From Methylosarcina fibrata AML-C10 (GTDB lineage: Bacteria; Pseudomonadota; Gammaproteobacteria; Methylococcales; Methylomonadaceae): DNA of 64,000 bases. The stretch spans positions 951,902 to 1,015,901 of the forward strand of contig NZ_KB889965.1 in the NCBI RefSeq assembly GCF_000372865.1, written 5' to 3'. The translations under genes and the position numbers were made by a program. Below are positions 1 to 7,390 of this stretch, one piece after another. Position 1 is the stretch's first letter, and each line of letters begins with the position of its first letter. Under the pieces are notes generated by a model. That model searched no databases, was not told the DNA's origin, and was given only the letters and a program-made list of their open reading frames with translations.

Positions 1-3
1 ACT

Positions 4-62
4 GTAGGAGCGACGCCAGTCGCGATAATCACCGCCCAAATCGCGACTGGCGTCGCTCCTAC
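4..62. repeat. Perfect 23-bp inverted repeat (REP-like hairpin)
   Basis: Positions 4-26 and 40-62 are perfect reverse complements, 23 bp per arm, around a 13-base loop. The arm contains GGAGCGACGCCAGTCGCGAT. Such long perfect palindromes between genes are typical of dispersed REP or RAYT-mobilised elements. No second copy was recognised in this window, and no transposase adjoins it, so the family is unassigned. It could also act as a transcription terminator, but no U-run follows. Confidence 0.8.
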
Positions 63-176
63 GAATACCGCTGAATAGTTACAAAAATACAAATAATACA
101 ATAGCTTTGTTTTTTATTAAAAGAATTGAGAACGCACCGTAGACTATTGCACAGTTATTCAACGGATTTTTTAAGT

Positions 177-606
177 TCACGCATGGCGCATCAGCTCGGC
201 AAGGTGGCTGATGGCTTCATCTATCTGTTCTGTTCTGTCCTGATCATGCCCAAGCCAAAAGCAAAGCCATTCTGCCCGTTTCCGGCAATCGGATACCGGT
301 TCAGTGAATAAAGCCCGATGCCTATTGCTTCTGCTTGAGCAGCAATCGTTGCCGCCATTAAATTACCCTTAACCAATGCGCTTAGGTGCATGCCGCAATC
401 GACCGGGATAGGTTCCAAGAGATCACAGCAATGGTTCGCGATGGCTTTTGTCAAAGCAGTACGTCGTTCCCCATAAACCTTGCGCATCTTGCGGATATGG
501 CGAACCAAATGGCCTTCCGCAATAAAAGCGGCCAACGTTTCCTGTTCGAGAATGGGGCTATGACAAGAAACGCCTTCATGGCTTCGAATTTCTGTCGGGA
601 TTCAAC
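177..606 (-). pseudogene. C-terminal remnant of a MocR-type (GntR/aminotransferase) regulator
   Basis: Reading leftward, the frame contains FIAEGHLVRHIRKMR and YGERRTAL, the signature of the C-terminal aminotransferase-like domain of MocR/PdxR regulators, then the ending ISHLAELMRHA before a stop at 177-179. The last part is in a different frame. The plus strand carries CTGTT twice in a row (225-229, 230-234), and removing one copy restores a continuous reading frame through ..TEQIDEAISHLAEL... The N-terminal helix-turn-helix half is absent upstream. This is therefore a truncated and frameshifted relic. MocR proteins bind PLP and regulate amine or vitamin B6 metabolism; this remnant should be non-functional. 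Confidence 0.7.
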
Positions 607-715
607 GGCATGCCGTCGAAAATTTTTAACCGGCGTGTCGATTCGACTAACAGCCGTTCGACTAACAGTGAAAGAAATTTTTTCACTACTTCAATCTTAA
701 AATAGGAGAACAATC

Positions 716-1192
716 ATGGCTACTAAAACCAAACCCATCCCAGATGGCCACCACACTTTAAGCCCCTACCTGACAGTCCGGGGCGCGTCCGATGCGCTTG
801 AGTTCTACAAAAAAGCATTTGGCGCTACCGAACTGTGCCGGCTCAATATGCCCGACGGAAAAATCGCCCACGGCGAGTTCAAAATCGGTGACTCGATCTT
901 CATGATCTCGGACGAAAACCCAGGATGCAGCTCCACTTCCCCTGAAGCGCTCGGTGGCAGTCCGGTCACACTGCATCTCTACGTAACCGATGCGGACGCC
1001 ACTTTTGCCGATGCCATCGAGGCGGGCGCCAAAGAAACCATGCCGCTGGATAACCAGTTTTGGGGAGATCGTATGGGCGGGCTGGTCGATCCTTTTGGCC
1101 ATAACTGGCTGATCGCCACGCATGTAGAAGATGTCGATCCGAGTGAATTCCAAAGCCGAATGGAAGCTTGCTTCGCGGCAAAAACGGCTTGA
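716..1192 (+). CDS. VOC family protein, PhnB-like
   Basis: A 158-residue glyoxalase/bleomycin-resistance (vicinal oxygen chelate) protein. It has the PhnB-type layout: LSPYLTVRGASDALEFYKKA at the start of the first beta-alpha-beta-beta-beta module, and FWGDRMGGLVDPFGHNW closing the second. The end GHNWLIATHVEDV resembles the usual PhnB ending. Fold members bind a metal and act on small or lipophilic electrophiles, or are non-catalytic; the substrate cannot be told from sequence. A Shine-Dalgarno TAGGAG sits about 10 bases before the ATG. It is the first intact member of a plus-strand series of small VOC/AHSA1-type genes. Confidence 0.85.
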   Translation: MATKTKPIPDGHHTLSPYLTVRGASDALEFYKKAFGATELCRLNMPDGKIAHGEFKIGDSIFMISDENPGCSSTSPEALGGSPVTLHLYVTDADATFADAIEAGAKETMPLDNQFWGDRMGGLVDPFGHNWLIATHVEDVDPSEFQSRMEACFAAKTA

Positions 1193-1285
1193 GCTGGATT
1201 GTACATGGCCGTTGTTAACCCAACCCACGGAACGATTTAAACAACTTGGACAGAACTTAACGTGTAATTTTATAAGGAGGTGATG

Positions 1286-1800
1286 ATGTCTAACTTAAAC
1301 AAATTAAAACCGAACCCTGAACTGGACCTTCTATTTGAGCGCGTGGTGGATGTGCCGCGGAAGTTGTTGTGGGAGGCGTGGACAACACCTGAAAAACTGT
1401 TGCCGTGGTTTTGCCCATTACCTTGGAAGACTATTGCCTTTGAAATTGACCTGCGCCCCGGCGGGCGTTTTTACACCGTGATGCAATCGCCGGAAGGACA
1501 AACCTTCCCCAATGAGGTTGTTATTTGGAAATTATCGAAAACCAAAAGCTGATGTGGACGAATGCGCTCGAACCCGGCTTTCGCCCGGCCAAGCCGCTGG
1601 AAGCCAGCCCAGGCCATGAATGCGCCGAATTTTTCATGACGGCGACCATCGCGCTAGCGCCAGACGGCAACGGCACGAAATATACTGCGTTTGTGCAACA
1701 CGCTAACGCAGAAGCGAGAATTAAACATGAAAAAATGGGCTTCAAAGAAGGCTGGGGGACTTGTCTTGATCAACTCGTGGCGATAATTAAGGCCATGTAA
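1286..1800 (+). pseudogene. AHSA1/SRPBCC-domain protein broken by a one-base deletion
   Basis: The first part (1286-1552) reads as the start of an activator-of-Hsp90 ATPase (AHSA1, START-like) domain, with [18 protein letters not shown] and [17 protein letters not shown]. The second part (from about 1520, +1 frame) continues as [19 protein letters not shown] and ends KEGWGTCLDQLVAIIKAM, the normal C-terminus. At 1511-1518 the sequence is AATGAGGT; one more G would restore PNEGCYLEII without loss. The Shine-Dalgarno AAGGAGG (1274-1280) best serves the ATG at 1286. Family members bind hydrophobic ligands in a helix-grip cavity. Either the gene is dead or one G was missed in a GG/GGG run. Confidence 0.8.
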
Positions 1801-1854
1801 GCAACCGTTTTCAAAATATTTTTCACAGATTGCCGTTTATTCGGAGGAAATACT

Positions 1855-1968
1855 ATGGTGACTCGAATCTTCGTCAACTTACCGGTAAAAAATCTCAATA
1901 AATCCGTCGAATTTTTCACCCAACTCGGCTACAGCTTCAACCAGCAGTTAGGCCGCACGAATGTATGA
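1855..1968 (+). pseudogene. Truncated VOC gene, 5' end only
   Basis: A 37-codon reading frame with a good Shine-Dalgarno (CGGAGG, 1842-1847). It encodes IFVNLPVKNLNKSVEFFTQL and then stops after a short unrelated tail. It matches the first 30 or so residues of the intact VOC gene at 3204-3605 (IFVNLPVKNLDKSIDFFTQL), so it is a truncated paralogue. The homology ends at about 1950, where the G+C-richer DUF899 region begins, as if foreign DNA replaced the 3' part. The stop TGA overlaps the Shine-Dalgarno of the next gene. Confidence 0.75.
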
Positions 1969-1978
1969 GGAGAACGTC

Positions 1979-2693
1979 ATGAAAGAATCAGCAACTCCCA
2001 AAGTCGTTAGCCGTGATGAGTGGGAACGGGCTCGCGCTGAACTGCTAGTCCGCGAGAAAGAGCACACGCGTGCCGGCGACGAACTAGCCGCCGCTCGGAG
2101 GCGTCTCCCGATGGCGTCTCCCGATGACGCGGATGGAACCGGTCATGATCGTAGGTTCGGATGGCCCGGTCCGCCTTCACGATGTGTTCGAAGGCCGGCG
2201 CATGTTGATCGTGTATCACTTCATGTGGAACCCGGGCGCGCCTCACGAAAAACAATGTGAAGGCTGCACTCATAGTCAGGCGGCGATGAACTCGTCCGTT
2301 CGCGCCTACCTGGCCGAACGCGACGTGAACTACGCCGTCTTCAGCAGCGGCCCGTGGGCCGAGATCGCTGCTTATCGGGACTTTATGGGTTGGATGTCGC
2401 CGTGGTATTCGACGGCAGACTCCGGAGACGTGCTGGCGACCCGAAACGGGGGTGATCTCCGTTTCTACCTTCGGGTCGGCGACGAAGTGTTCGAATCGTA
2501 TGAAACGAAGTGGCAGGGGATCGAGGCCATGTTGCCCACTCTCCAGTTGCTCGACCTCACTCCCTACGGTCGACAGGAGACGTGGGAGGACTCGCCGGTC
2601 GGCTGGCCGCAAGGGGACGAGGCTGGGTCATGGTGGCGGCGTGACGGCCGACCCGTTGCTCAATGGACGCGCACCAAGACGCCGGTCAAGTAG
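1979..2693 (+). pseudogene. DUF899 (thioredoxin-like fold) protein, frameshifted by a 13-bp duplication
   Basis: The N-terminal 42 codons (KVVSRDEWERARAELLVREK, then AAARRRLPM) and the downstream frame (MIVGSDGPVRLHDVFEGR, LIVYHFMWNPG, CEGCTHSQAAMNSSVRAYL, ending near RPVAQWTRTKTPVK) together make a full-length DUF899 protein. The break is a perfect tandem copy of GGCGTCTCCCGAT at 2100-2112 and 2113-2125. Deleting one copy gives RRRLPMTRMEPVMIVGSDG in frame. DUF899 proteins have a thioredoxin-like fold with a CxxC-type pair, here C-E-G-C; their reaction is not established. Base composition is visibly more G+C-rich than the VOC genes around it, suggesting separate acquisition. Confidence 0.8.
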
Positions 2694-2744
2694 CGTTGCT
2701 GCTCGAACCCGTAGCTCGGTTTATACCTATATGATCGGTCCCTG

Positions 2745-3140
2745 GTGAACTCCATCGCTGCGGCCGAAACGCGGGCACGTACCGGTTTCGGTTCCGGAGT
2801 GGCCTCACGCTACGACAAAACTAGGAGGCGAGAGCGCGAACCTTGGGGCCGGCCGGGCGGGACGACATTCTACTTCGTCAACGACGGCCCGGAAAGCGCC
2901 CTTGAGCAGGCTAGAGAGTCTGCGGGCGGCCGCGATATTCGCATCTCGGGCGGCGCGGAAGTAATCCAGCAGTATTTAAACCTGGATGTAATCAATGAGC
3001 TGGAGATCGCACTAGCGCCAGTTATGTTCGGTCGAGGGCGACGCCTTTTCGATAATTTACGCGAGCCGTTGCCGCGGTTTCGAATTGACAAGGTGCTTGA
3101 TAGTCCGGCTGCAACACACTTGCGCTATGTGCGTGAGTAA
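2745..3140 (+). pseudogene. RibD/dihydrofolate-reductase-like protein, C-terminal half only
   Basis: From about codon 28 the frame matches the C-terminal half of the DHFR-like RibD_C family: GGTTFYFVNDGPESALEQAR, DIRISGGAEVIQQYLN, ELEIALAPVMFGRGRRLF, then LDSPAATHLRYVRE at the natural end. The preceding 25 codons do not resemble the family and the expected N-terminal half (nucleotide-binding start) is missing from 2694-2820. Intact relatives are about 190-200 residues and reduce pterin- or pyrimidine-like substrates with NADPH. This copy should be inactive. It shares the G+C-rich character of the DUF899 gene just upstream and probably arrived with it. Confidence 0.7.
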
Positions 3141-3203
3141 GGGCGGCCTAACCGTAGCGTTAACATCTTCACTTACTTACCTAAAACCAATTAAGGAGCC
3201 ACT

Positions 3204-3605
3204 ATGCCTACCCAAATTTTTGTCAACTTACCGGTAAAAAATCTGGATAAATCTATCGACTTCTTTACTCAACTTGGCTACAAATTTAATCCCCAGTTTA
3301 CCGACGAAACCGCCACCTGCATGATAGTCAGTGACACCATCTTCGTCATGTTGTTGACGCACGAAAAATTCAAACAGTTCACCCCAAAAGCCATTTGCGA
3401 CGCCACCAAGAACACCGAAGTACTGGTGTGCTTATCTTGCGAAAGCCGGGCAGATGTTGATGAGATGGTGCGTATAGCCGTTGACGCTGGCGGTACAACT
3501 TATAAAGAACCGCAAGATCACGGTTTTATGTATGCACATGGCTACCAGGATTTAGACGGGCATATTTGGGAGTTGATTTTTATGGAGCCTGAAACCGTAA
3601 AGTAA
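3204..3605 (+). CDS. VOC family protein
   Basis: Intact 133-residue vicinal oxygen chelate protein. It starts MPTQIFVNLPVKNLDKSIDF and ends with YQDLDGHIWELIFMEP, where the His and Glu of the closing strand (H-IWE) sit at the usual metal-ligand positions. AAGGAG lies 6-7 bases before the ATG. The subfamily is the lactoylglutathione-lyase-like group often found next to AHSA1 and PhnB genes. Substrate is unknown. A truncated paralogue lies at 1855-1968. Confidence 0.85.
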   Translation: MPTQIFVNLPVKNLDKSIDFFTQLGYKFNPQFTDETATCMIVSDTIFVMLLTHEKFKQFTPKAICDATKNTEVLVCLSCESRADVDEMVRIAVDAGGTTYKEPQDHGFMYAHGYQDLDGHIWELIFMEPETVK

Positions 3606-3613
3606 GCCTAATT

Positions 3614-3718
3614 GTAACTATTCAGCGAAAGCTGCGGAGGGGCAAGAGAGTTAACCGCCTTAACTGAAGGCATTGTTTCTTCGTAGAGGGCTTTAATCGC
3701 TTTTCGCTGAATAGTTAC
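3614..3718. repeat. 105-bp element with 19/20-base terminal inverted repeats (MITE-like)
   Basis: 3614-3632 (GTAACTATTCAGCGAAAGC) and 3699-3718 (GCTTTTCGCTGAATAGTTAC) are inverted copies differing by one inserted base; about 66 bases lie between. A third copy of the terminal motif CGCTGAATAGTTAC stands alone at 69-82, near the left edge. The small size, terminal inverted repeats and lack of coding capacity fit a non-autonomous mobile element. Inside is a second small hairpin, AGTTAA-CCGCC-TTAACT. No target-site duplication could be fixed with certainty. Confidence 0.55.
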
Positions 3719-3750
3719 GAAAAAACTTAAACTTGAGGAGAAATAGTATG
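3719..3750 (+). repeat. Duplicated 32-bp translation leader, copy 1
   Basis: The 32 bases ending in the ATG of the VOC gene at 3748, containing CTTGAGGAGAAATAG, recur at 7359-7390 with one mismatch, before an unrelated gene (DUF1428 remnant). It carries the Shine-Dalgarno GAGGAG. The copy suggests recombination or gene replacement directly behind a shared ribosome-binding leader. Confidence 0.75.
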
Positions 3751-4170
3751 AATAGCAATCCAAGTAACCCCGTTGTCTGGTTTGAAATTTACGTGGAAAA
3801 CATGGCGCGCGCCAAAACGTTCTACGAAGCCACTCTCGACGTTAAATTAGAAATAATGCAGCCCCCAACCGATGAAATGTGCAAGGAAGCGAACATGGAA
3901 ATGTGGAGATTTCCGAAGCCAAAAGATAATGAAACCGCCATGACAACCCCGGGCGCAAACGGAATGCTGGTAAAAATGGAAGGCTACAAACCCGGAGTCG
4001 GCGGCACTCTGGCGTATTTTGGCTGTGAAGATTGCGGGGTAACCGCCGCGCGTGCCGCCAACAACGGCGGGCGCATCTGTAACGAAAAAATGTCTATAGG
4101 AGAGTATGGTTTTATTGCGCTGGTTCACGATACCGAAGGCAATATGATCGGCCTGCACTCCATGCAGTAA
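3748..4170 (+). CDS. VOC family protein
   Basis: 140-residue VOC protein beginning MNSNPSNPVVWFEIYVENMA with the typical module start ARAKTFYEATL and ending IALVHDTEGNMIGLHSMQ, where the E/H positions match the family's C-terminal strand. The ATG at 3748 is preferred over an upstream TTG in frame because GAGGAG (3735-3740) is 7 bases before it. The family around this type is annotated only as glyoxalase/extradiol-dioxygenase-like; the function is unknown. It lies between a MITE-like repeat and another VOC gene. Confidence 0.85.
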   Translation: MNSNPSNPVVWFEIYVENMARAKTFYEATLDVKLEIMQPPTDEMCKEANMEMWRFPKPKDNETAMTTPGANGMLVKMEGYKPGVGGTLAYFGCEDCGVTAARAANNGGRICNEKMSIGEYGFIALVHDTEGNMIGLHSMQ

Positions 4171-4266
4171 ATTTCAAAACATGACATTCCTAATATTGAG
4201 ATCATGCCCACAAAGGGCACTACAGCGGGACGGTTGTTACCCAGCCCGCCTTTTTGGAGAATTGAT

Positions 4267-4752
4267 ATGACAACACCAGCAAAAAATACGATTTGCCTTT
4301 GGTTTGACCGCGACGCCGAAGAAGCGGCACGGTTTTACGCCGCCACCTTTCCCGACTCATCTGTCGGTGCAGTGTACCGCGCACCGGGGGACTTTCCGTC
4401 CGGGAAGAAAGGCGATGTGTTGACGGTCGAGTTTACCGTGATGGGCATTCCGTGCCTCGGGCTCAACGGCGGGCCTGCGTTCAAGCACAGCGAAGCGTTC
4501 TCGTTTCAGGTTGCAACCACAGACCAAGCCGAAACGGATAAATATTGGAATGCTATCGTCGGCAATGACGGTCAAGAGAGCGAGTGCGGCTGGTGCAAGG
4601 ACAAATGGGGCTTGTCTTGGCAGATCACGCCTCTGGCGCTAACCGAAGCGATTACTGATTCCGACCCCGCTGCCGCCAAACGCGCGTTCGATGCGATGAT
4701 GACGATGCGCAAGATTGACATCGCCACAATCGAGGCGGCTCGGCGTAGCTGA
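4267..4752 (+). CDS. VOC family protein, 3-demethylubiquinone methyltransferase-like (PhnB superfamily)
   Basis: 161 residues with the PF06983-type start TICLWFDRDAEEAARFYAAT, the central FTVMGIPCLGLNGGPAFKHS and the family signature CGWCKDKWGLSWQITP near residue 105. The name of this family comes from an old misassignment; members have a VOC fold, not a methyltransferase fold, and their reaction is unknown. The ATG at 4267 follows TTGGAGA by 6 bases; an upstream in-frame start at 4204 lacks such a site. It ends about 115 bases before the IS630 insertion. Confidence 0.85.
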   Translation: MTTPAKNTICLWFDRDAEEAARFYAATFPDSSVGAVYRAPGDFPSGKKGDVLTVEFTVMGIPCLGLNGGPAFKHSEAFSFQVATTDQAETDKYWNAIVGNDGQESECGWCKDKWGLSWQITPLALTEAITDSDPAAAKRAFDAMMTMRKIDIATIEAARRS

Positions 4753-4956
4753 AATGCAGGCGGTCCAACTTGCGTTCAAGCGGGACGCGCCTAAGCGTGG
4801 CGGTTTTGAAGGCTTATAGTAAGTTCGGCTTTGGTGGCTTCGCCAATTGTCCTTCATAGCCGCACCCTAGTAGTCAGTCAATTTAAATCAAAAGGATATA
4901 TTGGGCTTGTAAGTCACTCTATAGTGGCATTGATGGTTACTGATTGAGGTCAAGCA

Positions 4957-5433
4957 ATGCCAGCTCTTAAATACAAAGTCAATCTGACTGAAGACGAAAA
5001 GCGTGGCTTGGAAGCCATGATCAACAAAGGAAAAGCCGCGGCACGCCATCTGACACGCGCGCGAATTTTATTAAAAGCGGCAGCGGGTATTCAGGATAAA
5101 GACATTATCCAAGCTTTGGGTGTCTCGGAATCAATGGTGTTGACGACGCGCCAACGGTGTGTGGAAGAAGGCCCGGAAGCCGCCCTGAAAGAACGCCCCC
5201 GTCCAGGACGTGCCCCAAAACTGACGGAGAAGCAGGCCGCCCATATTATCGCCTTGGCTTGTAGTGAGGCGCCGACAGGGCATGATCACTGGACCTTGCG
5301 GTTGTTGGCGGACAAAGTGGTGGAATTAGCGTATGCCGACCGTTGCAGCTATGAAACCATCCGTCAGCTTTTAAAAAAACACTCTCAAACCCTGGCAGAA
5401 GCAAGAGTGGTGCATTCCCGAGGTGAGTGCTGA
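4957..5433 (+). CDS. IS630-family transposase, N-terminal frame
   Basis: 158-codon frame starting MPALKYKVNLTEDEKRGLEA, with the paired helix-turn-helix region (ARHLTRARILLKAAAG, then GVSESMVLTTRQRC) that binds the terminal repeats. The family match ends at IRQLLKK; the last 18 residues are out-of-frame tail. The frame change lies at a run of seven A (5373-5379). One A fewer (or two more) leads directly into LKPWQKQEWCIPEVSAEF, which continues into the second frame. Whether the run permits slippage to a full-length enzyme or simply inactivates it cannot be decided here. Confidence 0.8.
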   Translation: MPALKYKVNLTEDEKRGLEAMINKGKAAARHLTRARILLKAAAGIQDKDIIQALGVSESMVLTTRQRCVEEGPEAALKERPRPGRAPKLTEKQAAHIIALACSEAPTGHDHWTLRLLADKVVELAYADRCSYETIRQLLKKHSQTLAEARVVHSRGEC

Positions 5434-6070
5434 ATTTGTCGCGGCGATGGAAGACGTGCTGGACCTTTATGAAGAACCCTACGATCCGTTGCGCCCGGTT
5501 GTGTGTTTCGACGAAAGTCCGAAGCAACTCATTGCGGAAGTCCGCCAACCTCTCCCGCCTGAGCCCGGTCAACCGGCCCGCTATGACACCGGCTATGAAC
5601 GGAAAGGCGTCTGCGATTTGTTGATGATCTGCGAACCTAAACGCGGTTTTCGGCAGGTGGACATCACCGCGCGGCGGACCAAAATCGAATTCGCGCACAG
5701 CATGAAGCATATCGCTGAACTTTATCCGGACGCGGCGGTGATCCGGGTGGTGCTGGACAATCTGAATACCCATAAAATGGCGTCTTTGTATGAAGCCTTT
5801 CCAGCAGAGCAAGCCCGTGAATTGGCGCGACGGCTGGAGTTCCACTACACGCCCAAGCATGGCAGTTGGCTAAACATCGCTGAGATCGAACTGGCCGTCT
5901 TGTCGAACATGTGTTTATCACAGCGGATACCGGACACAGAGAGCCTCCGGCGTGAGGTCGAAGCCAATATCCTACCGCGCAACACCAAGGCGACGCCCGT
6001 CAATTGGCGATTTACGACGCAACAGGCACGACGTAAACTGGCTCGCCTGTATCCTTGTGTTTCTTCGTGA
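5423..6070 (+). CDS. IS630-family transposase, C-terminal DDE frame
   Basis: Carries the DDE superfamily-endonuclease part: VVCFDESPKQLI holds the first Asp, VRVVLDNLNTHK the second, and PKHGSWLNIAEIELAVLSN the Glu and the family signature. It ends RRKLARLYPCVSS, 8 bp inside the element's right end. The real coding continuity runs back to about 5380 in this frame (KPWQKQEWCIPEVSAEFV), so the GTG at 5423 is only the first possible separate start. It is expected to be made as a fusion with the upstream frame through frameshifting or transcript slippage. Confidence 0.8.
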   Translation: MSAEFVAAMEDVLDLYEEPYDPLRPVVCFDESPKQLIAEVRQPLPPEPGQPARYDTGYERKGVCDLLMICEPKRGFRQVDITARRTKIEFAHSMKHIAELYPDAAVIRVVLDNLNTHKMASLYEAFPAEQARELARRLEFHYTPKHGSWLNIAEIELAVLSNMCLSQRIPDTESLRREVEANILPRNTKATPVNWRFTTQQARRKLARLYPCVSS

Positions 6071-6109
6071 CTGACTACTAGTTTTAGTCGGTATCAGGAG
6101 TCAGCATTG

Positions 6110-6685
6110 ATGAGCATTATACACAGCATTTTTCTACGCATGTTCGGTCGTCCGAAGGGTATCCTGGGAAAATTAGGCGGCATTATCATGGTGCGCACGA
6201 ATCAGAAATGCGCTGCGTGGGTAATTGGCTTGCTCGACATTCAAGCGCACGACAGAATCCTGGAGGTTGGGTTCGGGCCTGGAGCAGGCATTCAGCTTCT
6301 AGTCAAATCGGCATCCGCAGGCTATGTTGCCGGCGTGGATTATTCTACGGAGATGGTCGAACAAGCCACCACTCGCAATGCGGAAGCAATTGAAAGTGGC
6401 CGGTGCGACTTACGGCACGGCTCTGTGGAGTGTTTGCCTTTTGAAGACAATTCTTTCGATAAGGCAATGGCAATTAACTCCATGCAAGTCTGGCCAGATG
6501 CTTCGGCGGGGCTACAAGAAATGCAGCGAGCCCTCAAGCCGGGTGGCAGAATAGCGCTTGGTTTTACCCCCTATTCAGGGCAACCGCAGGACGGAGTGCC
6601 GGAACGGCTCACCGCTGCAGGCTTCACGGATGCGCACATAGTGGCGACAGAGCTGGGTTTCTGTGCGTTGGCGGTCAAGCCCTGA
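6110..6685 (+). CDS. Class I SAM-dependent methyltransferase
   Basis: 191 residues with the Rossmann methyltransferase motifs in order: motif I ILEVGFGPGAG (near residue 55), the acidic end of strand 2 VAGVDYSTEMVEQA, motif II-like SVECLPFEDNSFDKAMAINS, and motif III LKPGGRIALGFTP. Closest in style to the UbiE/Methyltransf_11 group; the substrate is unknown. The ATG at 6110 is chosen over TTG at 6107; AGGAG is 9 bases upstream. The IS630 copy ends 31 bases before the start, so expression now depends on a promoter inside or beyond the IS. Confidence 0.85.
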   Translation: MSIIHSIFLRMFGRPKGILGKLGGIIMVRTNQKCAAWVIGLLDIQAHDRILEVGFGPGAGIQLLVKSASAGYVAGVDYSTEMVEQATTRNAEAIESGRCDLRHGSVECLPFEDNSFDKAMAINSMQVWPDASAGLQEMQRALKPGGRIALGFTPYSGQPQDGVPERLTAAGFTDAHIVATELGFCALAVKP

Positions 6686-6769
6686 CCAAGGTTCAAAGGT
6701 ATGCAGGCGAAGGTTCTGGAACCGTAGCAAGCAGAGCATAACCACAGGGTTGCGCAGGAGGATATTAAA

Positions 6770-7315
6770 GTGGCAACAGAACTTCATGGTGAACTATTCA
6801 AAACTCTCAAAGATCGGTTCGCGAAAAACATGCGTCGTCATACTGGAATCGACTGGGGGCCAGTGCAGGCGAAATTGGAGGCGAGCCCTGAAAAAATCCA
6901 GGCACTTTATGAAATGGAACGTACCGGCGGCGAACCGGACGTCGTTAGTTATGACGGGAATACGGGTGAGTTCGTCTTCTGTGATTGTTCGCCTGAAAGT
7001 CCTATAGGCCGACGCAGCCTTTGTTATGACCGCGAGGCTCTGGACTCAAGAAAAGAAAACAAACCAAACGGAAATGCTTTAGAAATGGCGTCCATGATAG
7101 GTATTGAGTTACTTACAGAACAACAATATCGCGAATTGCAAGCGCTGGGAGAATTCGACAGGAAAACTTCGAGCTGGGTGAAAACACCGGACGAGATAAG
7201 AACCCTTGGCGGCGCCCTCTTCTGTGATCGGCGCTATGATCATGTTTTCGTGTATCACAACGGGGCCGAATCATACTACGCTGCCAGAGGTTTTCGGGGG
7301 CGGCTCAAAGTCTAG
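6770..7315 (+). CDS. DUF4256 domain-containing protein
   Basis: 181 residues. The whole length resembles DUF4256: LFKTLKDRFAKNMRRHTGID at the start, MERTGGEPDVVSYD, YIFCD-type segment FVFCDCSPESPIGRRSLCYD, the central ALEMASMIGIELLTEQQYRE, and the closing RRYDHVFVYHNGAESYYAAR. The function of the family is unknown; members occur next to AHSA1, VOC and YciI genes as here. GTG is the likely start, with AGGAGGA (6757-6763) 7 bases before it. Confidence 0.8.
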   Translation: MATELHGELFKTLKDRFAKNMRRHTGIDWGPVQAKLEASPEKIQALYEMERTGGEPDVVSYDGNTGEFVFCDCSPESPIGRRSLCYDREALDSRKENKPNGNALEMASMIGIELLTEQQYRELQALGEFDRKTSSWVKTPDEIRTLGGALFCDRRYDHVFVYHNGAESYYAARGFRGRLKV

Positions 7316-7358
7316 CAACCCATGCGAGCTGAATAACAGCATACCCATTGTACTTTAT

Positions 7359-7390
7359 GAAAAAACTTAAACTTGAGGAGAAATAGCATG
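7359..7390 (+). repeat. Duplicated 32-bp translation leader, copy 2
   Basis: Copy of 3719-3750 with a single change (C for T two bases before the ATG). Here it leads into the DUF1428 remnant instead of a VOC gene. Confidence 0.75.

Larger units (their letters stand above)
4870..6078 (+). mobile_element. IS630-family insertion sequence
   Basis: The element is 1209 bp with 11-bp perfect terminal inverted repeats GTAGTCAGTCA / TGACTGACTAC at 4870-4880 and 6068-6078. It is flanked on each side by TA (4868-4869, 6079-6080), the target dinucleotide duplicated by IS630/Tc1-mariner elements. Between the ends are two overlapping frames giving a helix-turn-helix N-terminal part and a DDE catalytic part. 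The right end lies only about 30 bp before the methyltransferase start at 6110, so the insertion has displaced that gene's original upstream region. Confidence 0.9.
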
